Source: Fermentibacter sp964564435 (GTDB lineage: Bacteria > Fermentibacterota > Fermentibacteria > Fermentibacterales > Fermentibacteraceae). Taken from it: DNA of 64,000 bases. Position 1 is the stretch's first letter. The number at the start of each line of letters is the position of its first letter. The position numbers and the translations under genes were made by a program. The stretch lies in NCBI GenBank assembly GCA_964564435.1, contig CAZMAT010000003.1, positions 124,001-188,000 of the forward strand. The letters are read 5' to 3'. Shown here piece by piece: positions 25,485-32,919 of this stretch. The notes below the pieces were generated by a model. That model was not told the DNA's origin. It searched no databases and saw only the letters and a program-made list of their open reading frames with translations.

Positions 25485-26108
25485 CTATTCGAAAATGTAC
25501 TTGATGGAGGCAAAGGTCTCGTTCTCGAGATCGTTCGTCCCTGCGAGTATCCAGTGGGGGACAGTCGACTCGAGCCCGCCGGTCGGCTGGCCGTCCGGGC
25601 TGCAGAAGACCGCGCGTCCGTCGGCACCGTTCCAGTTGTACACATAGACCGACTGACTGTCCGGGGTCGCGGTCCACTCTATGTCTATCAGCAGATTGTT
25701 GCTCCCGTTGTAGAAGAAGGGGGTGTCCAGGTCAGTGCTGAACCACTGGTCCGGGCCGAGACCCGACAGCGTGTACGTAGACCTGCTGAACACAAGCGTC
25801 TTCGACGACGGGACGTAGTTGTTCTCGAAGTTCGTGCCAAGAGCATCGAGGGTCGTGTAGCCCATGTAGATCTTGAAGTTGTTGTAGGAGCCGTGGTCTT
25901 CGCCGAACGGCGCACGCTTCCACATGAGATCCTGGATCGTGATCGCCGTGCCTATCTCGCTGTCGAGCACTACCACCTGGTAGCGCATTCCGGCAGGATA
26001 TCAACCACCGCAGAAAGGCGTACTGCCGAGCCCTACGTCGCTGCCTATCTCGACGTCGGCCATCGCAGCCGTCGAAAGCAGCAGTGCCGCTGATATCAGT
26101 CTGTTCAT
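25485..26108 (-). CDS. Exported protein with in-frame TGA, candidate selenoprotein (CGGU motif)
   Basis: The frame from the ATG at 26106-26108 (aaggaggaagg upstream) encodes a signal peptide (MNRLISAALLLSTAAMA) and reaches TGA at 26001-26003 (codon 36). The same frame then continues without break for 171 codons to the true stop. Around the TGA the protein reads S-T-P-F-C-G-G-(U)-Y-P-A-G-M-R-Y-Q, giving a C-x-x-U pair. A perfect SECIS-like hairpin follows the TGA. The rest (RYQVVVLDSEIG, FKIYMGYTTLDAL, GPDQWFSTDLDTPFFYNGSNNLLIDIEW) resembles a beta-sandwich family common in secreted FCB proteins. The alternative is a nonsense mutation (TGG to TGA). I favour selenocysteine because of the hairpin. 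Confidence 0.6.
25967..25986 (-). promoter_or_regulatory. Candidate bacterial SECIS hairpin for TGA at 26001-26003
   Basis: On the minus strand, gcgctacc-aggt-ggtagtgc forms an 8-bp stem (one G-U pair) with an AGGU loop. The loop begins 23 bases after the TGA. Bacterial SECIS elements lie within the coding region just after the UGA, and SelB contacts a G and U of an apical GGU. Seen directly; function inferred. Confidence 0.55.
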
Positions 26109-26217
26109 CCTTCCTCCTTCCCTGTCTGGAACCCAAATATACCTCCGCGGCGTCCCCGGGCAAAAGCGGCTTGACGCTGCGTGCCGCCCGCCCATATAAA
26201 TCCCGCCTGCAAACGGT

Positions 26218-26295
26218 GGTCCGGTAGTTCAATTTGGTTAGAGCACCGCCCTGTCACGGCGGAAGTTGCGGGTTCGAGTCCCGTCCGGACCGCCA
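26218..26295 (+). tRNA. tRNA-Asp (anticodon GTC)
   Basis: Acceptor stem GGTCCGG/CCGGACC with discriminator G and encoded CCA. D-loop with GGTTAGA, anticodon stem CCGCC/GGCGG with loop CTGTCAC (anticodon GTC), and T-arm GCGGG-TTCGAGT-CCCGT. It sits at the left border of the low-GC island. Confidence 0.96.
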
Positions 26296-26318
26296 CTTCC
26301 CGCGCCCGCGGGAAGTGG
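26293..26318 (+). terminator. Perfect hairpin overlapping the CCA end of tRNA-Asp
   Basis: A 12-bp stem (ccacttcccgcg/cgcgggaagtgg) with a two-base loop begins at the CCA of the tRNA. It may end the tRNA transcript, but it is also the first of a series of similar tight palindromes that fill the next 550 bases. Confidence 0.5.
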
Positions 26319-26334
26319 CAGCGTCGCCAGCACT

Positions 26335-26518
26335 GTTTGCGAAGCAAACGTGCGAGAGACCATCAATCCAGCCTGTCACTCCTGTTCGATTTCGTGTGTC
26401 TGACTACTGCTTGCGCCGCAGCATTGCTCGCACTTCTTTCGAGGCTCTTCAGCTCGCACTGCGGGTCCTTCCGGGGGGCGTTGCCTCCCGTCCCCCTCAT
26501 TTCGCGAAGCGAAATGAG
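26335..26518. repeat. GAA-loop palindromes left of the tandem repeat
   Basis: Two short perfect palindromes share a GAA loop: gtttgc-GAA-gcaaac (26335-26349) and a 10-bp stem around 26496-26518 (ctcatttcgc-GAA-gcgaaatgag). The same design recurs three times in the adjacent tandem repeat. No gene is recognisable between them. Confidence 0.6.
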
Positions 26519-26522
26519 AAAC

Positions 26523-26851
26523 AAGCGGCAGCACGGTTCGCGAAGCGAACCTGCGAGAGCGATCCAGCTGATCTGGTGGCACGCGTACTCGCAGTTTTCT
26601 GCGAAAACTGCTGTTACGCTACCTATCGATTCCGCCCTGCGAAATCGATGAAATTAGAAGGAAGCGGCAGCACGGTTCGCGAAGCGAACCTGCGAGAGCG
26701 ATCCAGCTGATCTGGTGGCACGCGTACTCGCAGTTTGCTGCGAAAACTGCTGTTACGCTACCTATCGATTCCGCCCCGCGAAATCGATGAAATAAGAAGG
26801 AAGCGGCAGCACGGTTCGCGAAGCGAACCTGCGAAAGCGATCAAGCCTGTC
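26523..26851. repeat. 139-bp tandem direct repeat, two full copies and one partial
   Basis: The unit starts aagcggcagcacggttcgcg at 26523, 26662 and 26801, an exact period of 139. Copies one and two differ at only a few bases. Each copy holds the palindromes ggttcgc-GAA-gcgaacc and gcagttttc-TGC-gaaaactgc (the second degraded in copy two) and an atcgatt...aatcgat inverted repeat. The third copy is cut off after about 50 bases. Nothing codes convincingly here. The structure recalls cassette recombination sites or REP-like arrays, but I cannot assign it to a known family. Confidence 0.8.
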
Positions 26852-26898
26852 CTCGAGCCCATGCGGTTCTTCACCGTTAAGTGGGGCACAGGTCCTGT

Positions 26899-27000
26899 TC
26901 AGCAGCACCGTGCTCTCACCCTGAGTCTGTAGTTCTCGAAGCCCTTGAAGCCGTTGATGCTCCTGGAGATCTGATTTATCAGCTTGTTTCTGCTTCCGCA
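26899..27000 (-). pseudogene. Possible transposase C-terminal remnant (ISL3-like)
   Basis: On the minus strand this stretch reads G-S-R-N-K-L-I-N-Q-I-S-R-S-I-N-G, then F-K-G-F-E-N-Y-R-L-R-V-R-A-R-C-C and a stop. The pattern NKLI...(R)..NGF..FENYRLRV..RC is like the last 30 residues of ISL3-type transposases. Upstream no continuing homologous frame is visible, so this would be a decayed fragment. The match is short and by eye only. It fits the other signs of mobility in this island. Confidence 0.35.
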
Positions 27001-27437
27001 AAACAAGCTGGCTGCTATCGGCTCATCACTCTGTGTATCCACGCTGGGTAAGCTGATAATGTACGTCTACAGAAAATCTGCCCGCTTGTAGTCAACTACA
27101 CTGTGAAGTCTTGATTGTCGACCCATCAGAGAATCCATTGCGCTTCTACAAGCAACAGGTTCAAGATCATTTCTCTGTAAGCAACGACGAGTTCTCCATC
27201 GATCCTGTGTTTCGAATCTGACGGACGCGGAAGCGTAAAAGGGCTCTAAGTCAATGTAGCAATCGACATTGGGCAACTACTTATATGCGGTATGATGCCG
27301 TGCTGGTCAGTATTCGACAGGCCATACCCATGCGGCTTCTTCGGACATTTGGTTGACATGGTTGCTCCCGCATACTAGTCATCGATCACTACTCACACTG
27401 AGTAACAACAGTTGCGGCATCTTCAGGGGGGTTGACG
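27001..27437. other. Low-GC intergenic stretch before the island gene
   Basis: No convincing gene. Visibly richer in A+T than the flanking genome. A TTGACA hexamer at 27353-27358 lies about 80 bases upstream of the ATG at 27438 and could be a -35 element, but no good -10 box is at standard spacing. aggggg sits eight bases before the ATG. Confidence 0.4.
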
Positions 27438-29210
27438 ATGGGCATCGCCTTGGTTGCGCTTATCGTTACCGGAACACTGAACCTCACCAGTTATAACGTA
27501 TGGAAACCGGCTTCGTGGAACAGGGCAGACGCTCGGGATCTGGTGATATCATCTGTAACGGGTAATCCGGTTGTTGCAGGAGGCAGATGAAACATAGTCG
27601 GAGGCTCCGGTGGAGCCGATGAAGGAGAGTTCCGGGTCTGGGAATTTGATCTTGCATCGCTTGGAACAACACCTCCTGCTGGTAGTGAGCCCTATCTATG
27701 GACATACGCGTATGCTGGAAGCACTGACTACTCTTCTCAGAAAGCACATGCACTTACTGCGTACGGATCCACGGAAGAAAACGAGAGCTACCTCGTAGCC
27801 GGCCATGACCACTACTGGCTCGGTCCGGTGCCGCACCTGCTCATATCGGACTTGTATGTAGCAGGTGGATCTTCTCCCATTGGATCAGACCATCAATTCG
27901 AACGACCTGGTTCTGTCATGCCCGAGGCGAATGACATAGTCTACATTGATGACATCAGTTCATTCGTCACCGGCTCTACCGGTGCAGGAATGGCTACCTG
28001 CGGAACCTATCGCCCAGGCGAAGGGTATCCCAAGCAGCCTTTCCTTCAGATATCGGACATCGATGACTATTCGACGGTCTTCCCTGGTCTTTCGTCATCA
28101 TCCTGGGGAAGAAGCCTCGGAGCAGTAGTATACGACTCGGAAAACAGCATCATCGTTGCAGCCGGCATGTCTACGGGTTCGCCTTCAACGAATAGAATAG
28201 ATAGAATAGTGATCTGCGGCTATAACCGATTCATAGGAGCCGTCGAGAACTCCTTCTCGCTTGGCAGCTGCTTCTTAAGTGAAAACGAAGTCGAAGCATA
28301 CAGACCGCCTCTTGTGGATCTCGGCGGAGGATTCTATCTGTATTTGACCAGCATACAAGGGCCGGTGGACATCTCGGGTTACTCATGGCACGGAGTTATC
28401 GCTACATTGTGGAAGTACAGCAATAATGGCGGAGTCGCGTCGATCAACTGCGTATCAAGTGACATCTGCAGGATACAGAACATCGCCGGCTACAGCAAGT
28501 TCTCCGACTTCATACCATTTTCGATAGGGCTTACCGAGAGCTTTGGAAGTTCCGGCGGTGACGCTGTCGTGCTGATTAACTCTAGATACACAGATGCACG
28601 GGAAGAGATCGACCAGTCCCGCCTTGTTGTTGGTACCGTGAATGTTGTTATGGGATCTTCGCCAACAGTTGATATTGCAGACGGAGTCAATGATTTCCAA
28701 ACGATACGGATACTACCAGAGCAGGAGTTCCAATCGGGTTGCGCGTACCAGGCCATGCTGGGGAACGAATTTGTCTTTACCGATTGCAGCAGCAGTGAGG
28801 CTTTTTCTGGAACCGGAGTAGGTGTTTTCTACAAGAGCCTGACATGTCATGATTACAAGAAGATCTGGCTCTTCCAGATATCGCCGTCGAACGCAGAGGC
28901 GTCGATTGTACCGATGACGGAGCGAGAAGACCAGACCTATCCAGCGTCAGAAGTGAGCTTCCATCTGACCTCTAATCCGGTAGTGGATGGCGTTGTCGAA
29001 ATTGCCACGAATGGGACGATTTCGACAGGTACAGAGGCTTTGTTGTTTGATGTTTCGGGGAGGATGATCGGTCGAACCAGCCCCGATGTCTCTGGCACTT
29101 TCAGAATCGCAAGCGTTCATGGATGCCCTCTGCCAACTGGTGTCTATACTGCCGTGGTTACCCAGAACGGGGAGGCGTGCTTCGTTAGTACATGCGCTGT
29201 CATTGACTAA
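27438..29210 (+). CDS. Secreted protein with sorting domain, in-frame TGA at codon 51 (candidate selenoprotein or pseudogene)
   Basis: The frame starts at ATG 27438 with a signal peptide (GIALVALIVTGTLNLTS), runs to TGA at 27588-27590, and continues in the same frame to the stop at 29210, giving 590 residues if the TGA is read. Around the TGA: V-V-A-G-G-R-(U)-N-I-V-G-G-S. A hairpin with a GGU loop follows it. The body has repeated strands suggestive of a beta-propeller or sandwich (FRVWEFDLAS, LLISDLYVAGG), and the end (SNPVVDGVVEIA, LLFDVSGRMIG, LPTGVYTAVVTQ) is a Por-type sorting domain. Base composition is much less GC-rich than the neighbours, so the gene is probably acquired. No Cys lies next to the TGA, so a Trp-to-stop mutation remains quite possible. 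Confidence 0.6.
27603..27617 (+). promoter_or_regulatory. Candidate SECIS hairpin for TGA at 27588-27590
   Basis: ggctcc-ggt-ggagcc, a 6-bp perfect stem with a GGU loop starting 19 bases after the TGA. It is shorter than the other two candidates in the window but has the same loop and distance. Confidence 0.4.
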
Positions 29211-29233
29211 ATGACATAGTGCTGCGACCAGCT

Positions 29234-29261
29234 TTGTGGGCTGCGCCTGCGCAGCCCACAA
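29234..29261 (+). terminator. Terminator-like palindrome after the island gene
   Basis: A 13-bp perfect stem (ttgtgggctgcgc/gcgcagcccacaa) with a CT loop, about 24 bases after the stop codon and followed by ccttatt. Confidence 0.6.
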
Positions 29262-29636
29262 CCTTATTGCTAACTAGTGTGGACGACGCATTACAAAGAG
29301 ACAAGGTTCAATATAAGCTAGATTGTGATATTCAACCGCTTCATAGTACAATGGGTGAGTTTCCGGTGTTGGAGTCATTTTCTCGACAGCAGAGTTCTTC
29401 CCTTATGCCTTATCTCAGTCCAGATGCTCTAGCACTCAACCTTTGCTATCCCAGCTGCCAGCGGCCTTATCGATTCTCCTAACTAGAACGCTTTGATGCT
29501 CCAAGCCTGACCGTGCTGAACCATTTACAGAAACCCCAGCAGACTAACATTCCAACAGGTGATCCATATCAAGTGTGATCCTTGCATCAACGACCCTTCA
29601 CTCACGCATACGTGGATTGATGATGTGGCCTGCACG
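29262..29636. other. Low-GC stretch without a recognisable gene
   Basis: About 375 bases of lower-GC DNA right of the island gene. Short frames exist on both strands but none has an RBS, a motif or a family resemblance that I recognise. Confidence 0.4.
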
Positions 29637-29820
29637 GTTCTCACGCGGAGAACGTGCGAAAGCGAACAGGTTGCCCAGATACTCAAGCCGGAATACCCGT
29701 GCACTCGTGCCTGACGGAAACCTTGATCCGCCCGAGGTGGATCAAGGCACGCCCTGTCGCGGTTTCCCTTCGGGAAACCACTGTCGGGCTACCCATCGAT
29801 TCCGCTTCGCGAAATCGATG
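29637..29820. repeat. Right-hand palindrome cluster of the island
   Basis: Contains ccttgatcc...ggatcaagg (29721-29747), ggtttccc-TTC-gggaaacc (29761-29779) and an inverted repeat catcgatt...aatcgatg (29794-29820). The last stretch, from ctacc to aatcgatg (29790-29820), is nearly identical to 26620-26650 within the left tandem repeat. The same repeat family therefore brackets the island gene on both sides. Confidence 0.65.
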
Positions 29821-29831
29821 TGACGATCCGG

Positions 29832-30098
29832 CTACTCCAGCATGACCAGCCGGTGGGCCGAAGCTCCTGACTGCGTCGATATCCTCACGAGATAGACCCC
29901 CGGAGCGAAGCCGCCGATCCCGGTCTCGTTGACCCCGGCCGCCGCCGGGATCGCAGGTGCTTCCTGCACGATCCTCCCCGAGACGTCGAAGACCGACACG
30001 TCCACGGCCGCCGCGGAACCGAGGACGAATCTCACGGTAGCCAGGCCCGCCGCCGGATTGGGGAAGACGCACGACAAGGATATGATCCCGTGGTGCAT
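29832..30098 (-). pseudogene. Orphan Por-type C-terminal sorting domain
   Basis: 88 codons that consist of almost nothing but a sorting domain: S-C-V-F-P-N-P-A-A-G-L-A-T-V-R-F, then VSVFDVSGRIV, then FAPGVYLVRIST and a short tail. There is no signal peptide and no cargo domain. The frame is closed upstream by TGA at 30126-30128 with no homologous sequence beyond it. It lies directly at the right border of the palindrome cluster. I read it as the surviving 3' end of a secreted-protein gene that lost its 5' part, perhaps when the island arrived. It could also be a short independent gene, but no good RBS precedes the ATG. Confidence 0.6.
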
Positions 30099-30210
30099 CC
30101 AATATCCAACCGCCGTACGCCCCGGTCAATCGCATGAGGCCTGCACGGCCTGGATACTCTTCCGGAGGCTTTGGAACGTCGTATCTTCGGTGATCCGGAG
30201 GAGGTCGGCC

Positions 30211-30858
30211 TTGAAGAGACTCCCTGCCCTGGTCGCGATGCTCGCCCTCGTCCCCGCCGTGTGTCCCGCCGCCGCCGGGGACGGTCCGGTACCCCCGCTC
30301 TCCCCGCCAGTCCAGTCGGGATCGGGGGCCGGAGCTCCCGCTACGGTCGAGCAGTTCACGGAGGAGTCCGGAGACTGGTCCATCATGGGCGGGGGGAGCG
30401 TGACGGCGGACCGGCTCGTCTCGTTCCTCCTCGAGAACAACCCCGGTGCCGACAGCGGGAGGGTGGCGCTGCTCGCCTCGCTCTACGTCGAGGAGGCGGC
30501 GTTCGAGGGGGTCGACTCCGACGTGGCCTTCGTGCAGATGTGCCACGAGACCGGCTTCCTGCGGTTCGGGGGGCTCGTGACGGAGGAGATGAACAACTTC
30601 TGCGGGCTCGGATCGACGGGGCCCGGGAATCCCGGGCTTTGGTTCCCCGACGAACGCACCGGCGTGCGCGCCCACATACAGCACCTGAAGGCCTACGGAT
30701 CCACCGAATCGCTGAACCTCGAGCAGGTCGACCCGCGCTTCGGGATGGTCAGCCCCCGGGGGAAGTCCCCCGATGTCTTCGGCCTCTCGGGGACATGGGC
30801 CTCCGACAGGCACTACGGGGAGAGCCTGGCGGAACTGCTCCTGCGGCTGCGGGGCTGA
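30211..30858 (+). CDS. Exported glucosaminidase-domain protein (peptidoglycan hydrolase)
   Basis: 215 residues from a TTG start that follows ggaggtcggcc. The signal peptide is KRLPALVAMLALVPAVCPAAAG. The glucosaminidase domain (GH73-like) spans ~70-210. Its catalytic-region signature is SLYVEEAAFEGVDSDVAFVQMCHETGFLRFGG, where the Glu in C-H-E-T-G is the expected acid, followed by NNFCGLGSTGPGNPG and GVRAHIQHLKAYG. It should cleave the N-acetylglucosaminyl bond of peptidoglycan in the periplasm. No SH3 or LysM binding module is attached. The gene stands alone between a minus-strand fragment and a minus-strand membrane protein. Confidence 0.82.
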   Translation: MKRLPALVAMLALVPAVCPAAAGDGPVPPLSPPVQSGSGAGAPATVEQFTEESGDWSIMGGGSVTADRLVSFLLENNPGADSGRVALLASLYVEEAAFEGVDSDVAFVQMCHETGFLRFGGLVTEEMNNFCGLGSTGPGNPGLWFPDERTGVRAHIQHLKAYGSTESLNLEQVDPRFGMVSPRGKSPDVFGLSGTWASDRHYGESLAELLLRLRG

Positions 30859-30916
30859 CTCCCCGCAACCACCTCCGCCTGCCGACCCGGCCCGCTCCGA
30901 TCCGGGGATCGCCCCT

Positions 30917-31405
30917 TCAGGCCCCCATGGTCCAGGCGCTGATGGCTTCGAAGCCCGACCTGGGGATCTGGAGCCTGAACGACTGCCTTCCGTCCGCAGG
31001 CTCCACCAGCATGACGACGGCCTCCTCCATGGATCCGGTCGGCCCCGCCAGGGTCTTCATCTCCGCCTTCCGGTCGGTGAGGGAGACCGAGACGCCGCTC
31101 TTCTCGAAACCGATGGGCGGGTATCCGCCCTCGTTGTGGCCGAAGACCAGGCGCCCCCGGTCCGTTGTGGCAGCCATGACGTTGATGCCGCGCTTGCGCA
31201 CGCCGAGGACCTCGCCGACCTTGTCACCGATGGTCCTGTCGATGTCGTAGAAGCATACCCACATCGCGCTGACCTGCTCGCCCTCGGCCAGGCCGAACAG
31301 CTTGACATAGTACCCCCGGCCGCCGTCTCTACCGATCTTGAACCACCAGTATCCGCCGACCGCGGCTATCGCGACGACCAGGACGACGATCTGGACGACT
31401 CCCAT
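30917..31405 (-). CDS. Single-pass membrane protein of unknown function
   Basis: 162 residues. One N-terminal helix (VVQIVVLVVAIAAVGGYWWF) followed by a soluble domain of ~135 residues with strands such as YYVKLFGLAEGEQVSAMWVCFYD, GINVMAATTDRGRLVFGHN and AVVMLVEPADGRQSFRLQI. I do not recognise the family. The ATG at 31403-31405 has ggagggtgga directly upstream. The frame could extend 41 codons further, but that part looks non-coding. Convergent with the glucosaminidase gene. Confidence 0.6.
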   Translation of the reverse strand: MGVVQIVVLVVAIAAVGGYWWFKIGRDGGRGYYVKLFGLAEGEQVSAMWVCFYDIDRTIGDKVGEVLGVRKRGINVMAATTDRGRLVFGHNEGGYPPIGFEKSGVSVSLTDRKAEMKTLAGPTGSMEEAVVMLVEPADGRQSFRLQIPRSGFEAISAWTMGA

Positions 31406-31602
31406 TCCACCCTCCCCCGGCCGGGCGCCCCTGCCCGGCTTTATCAGGCTCCCCTGGGAAGCCCGAAGCCCATGCATGTATCCCGAAGGATTTGTCCGGT
31501 CCGGCACCCGGTCAAGCCTCCCTGCCATGCATGCGGTACTGATCCACGATCCGGCGGCTCATACGGATGTATCGATCGCCCGGCCCCGGGCCGGTGCGCG
31601 GG

Positions 31603-31646
31603 TTGACATCGCGGGCACGCCCCGCGATAAACGCGAATGATTCGCG
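31603..31646 (+). promoter_or_regulatory. Promoter with overlapping palindromic operator for the Fur-family gene
   Basis: TTGACA (31603-31608), a 17-base spacer and GATAAA (31626-31631) make a near-consensus sigma-70 promoter. Directly after it lies the perfect 15-base palindrome cgcgaatgattcgcg (31632-31646), which covers the expected transcription start. This position suits an autorepressor site for the zinc regulator encoded next. It also implies that the ATG at 31637 is not the start and favours the ATG at 31649. Confidence 0.6.
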
Positions 31647-31648
31647 AT

Positions 31649-32095
31649 ATGGACGGAACCCTCGATTGCGACGGCGCCGGGATCACGCCCGAAGCCGTCC
31701 TGCACGGCCACGGCCTGCGCGTCACCTCGCTCAGGAGGTCGGTCATGTCTGCCTTTCTTGCTGCAGGGGGAGCTCTCTCGGCGGATGACCTGATGGCGAG
31801 GGTCGGCTTCGGGAGCCTTTCGAGCATCTACAGGGCGCTCGAGGCCATGGAGGCCGCGGGTGTGCTCGCGAGGTGCCCCGTCTCCGGCGGCGTGAGGCAG
31901 TTCTGCCTCGCACCGGGCAGGAGCTCGGGCCACAACCACTTCGAGTGCCTCGGCTGCGGCAGGGTGACCCACTTCGAGATGGACCTGCCCGAGGGATGCA
32001 TGGACCGCGCACTGGGAAAGGGCTTCAGGGTGGAGAGCGCCTCTATCCACCTTTCCGGCACCTGCCGCGACTGCGCTCGGAGGGCGAAGGGATGA
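31649..32095 (+). CDS. zur: Fur-family regulator, probably zinc-responsive (Zur)
   Basis: 148 residues from the ATG at 31649. The winged-helix part reads HGLRVTSLRRSVMSAFLAAGGALSADDLMARV...SSIYRALEAMEAAGVL. The metal-binding part reads HNHFECLGCGRVTHFEM and the C-terminal CRDC supplies a second Cys pair, so both structural zinc cysteines are present. It overlaps znuA by four bases (ATGA). Gene order regulator-substrate protein-ATPase-permease makes a zinc uptake operon likely, which is why I call it Zur rather than ferric Fur. An upstream ATG at 31637 is in frame but lies within the operator. Confidence 0.8.
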   Translation: MDGTLDCDGAGITPEAVLHGHGLRVTSLRRSVMSAFLAAGGALSADDLMARVGFGSLSSIYRALEAMEAAGVLARCPVSGGVRQFCLAPGRSSGHNHFECLGCGRVTHFEMDLPEGCMDRALGKGFRVESASIHLSGTCRDCARRAKG

Positions 32096-32919
32096 GGCGT
32101 TCCCTCGTTCCCATTCTCCTGACGCTGTCCGCCTGCAGGAACGCCCCGGCCCCCGTGGATGGTCTCGAGGTGGCGGTCAGCATCGCGCCGGAGGCCTATC
32201 TGGTGGAGGGCATCGCCGGCGATGCCGCCCGGGTGACCATAGTCGTCCCGCCAGGTGCGGATCCGCACTCGTACGAACCGACACCAGCGACGATGGAGGC
32301 TGTCGCGGACGCCGGCCTGTACCTCGCGATCGGCATGCCCTTCGAGGACCAGTGGCTCCCGAGGCTCCGGGGTTCGTCCCCGGGGCTAGAGGTGGTCCGG
32401 ATCGACTCCGGGATCGACCGGACGGCCAATCCCGATCCCCACTTATGGATGTCCCCCTCCCTGATGAGGATCCTCGCATCCAACACGTGCATGGCGCTCA
32501 CGGCTGCTTCACCTGGCGACTCGGCACTGTTCGCCGGTGGCCTCGCCCGTCTGACGGCCGAGATAGACTCTGTGGACGCCGAGGCGGGCAGGATGCTCGA
32601 GGGGATGCGGGGGGCCTCGTTCACCGCCCTTCATCCCGCCTATTCCCATTTCGCCCGCGACTACGGCCTGGTGCAGATCGCCCTCGAGGTGGAGGGCTCC
32701 GAGCCCTCGCCGGCCGAGCTTGCCTCGATCGTACAGGCGGTGCGGGCTTCCGGCTCCAGGGTGGTGATCGTATCGCCCGGCTTCTCCACCGGAGCTGCGG
32801 GTGCGCTCGAGATGGAGCTCGGGATTCCCGCCGCGCCGCACGACCAGCTCTCGCGCGACTGGCCGGGATCGATGCTCGATCTCGCCAGGATCATCTCCGG
32901 AGGAGGTGGCTCGCAGTGA
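32092..32919 (+). CDS. znuA: Zinc/manganese ABC transporter substrate-binding lipoprotein
   Basis: 275 residues. The lipoprotein signal ends L-S-A-C15. The cluster A-I signature is present: VSIAPEAYLVEGIAGD, PPGADPHSYEPTPATM with the first His ligand, DPHLWMSP with the second, and LHPAYSHFARDYGL with the third. The charged His-rich loop of many ZnuA proteins is missing, which happens in MntC/TroA-like relatives, so manganese cannot be excluded from the sequence alone. It captures the metal outside the membrane and delivers it to ZnuB. The start overlaps zur and the stop overlaps znuC. Confidence 0.88.
   Translation: MRRSLVPILLTLSACRNAPAPVDGLEVAVSIAPEAYLVEGIAGDAARVTIVVPPGADPHSYEPTPATMEAVADAGLYLAIGMPFEDQWLPRLRGSSPGLEVVRIDSGIDRTANPDPHLWMSPSLMRILASNTCMALTAASPGDSALFAGGLARLTAEIDSVDAEAGRMLEGMRGASFTALHPAYSHFARDYGLVQIALEVEGSEPSPAELASIVQAVRASGSRVVIVSPGFSTGAAGALEMELGIPAAPHDQLSRDWPGSMLDLARIISGGGGSQ

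Noticed and set aside
26523..26851. CRISPR array
   Set aside because: The repeat unit is 139 bp, tandem without spacers, and there are no cas genes.
27067..27276. 69-codon frame in the island
   Set aside because: No RBS, no motif and no coding character beyond an open frame in AT-richer DNA.
26523..29820. Integron attC cassette array
   Set aside because: Palindromes and single-gene layout are suggestive, but I see no convincing R'/R'' core pair and no integron integrase in the window.
29832..30128. A fourth in-frame TGA selenoprotein at 30126-30128
   Set aside because: The sequence before the TGA has no signal peptide or family resemblance and no GGU-loop hairpin follows.
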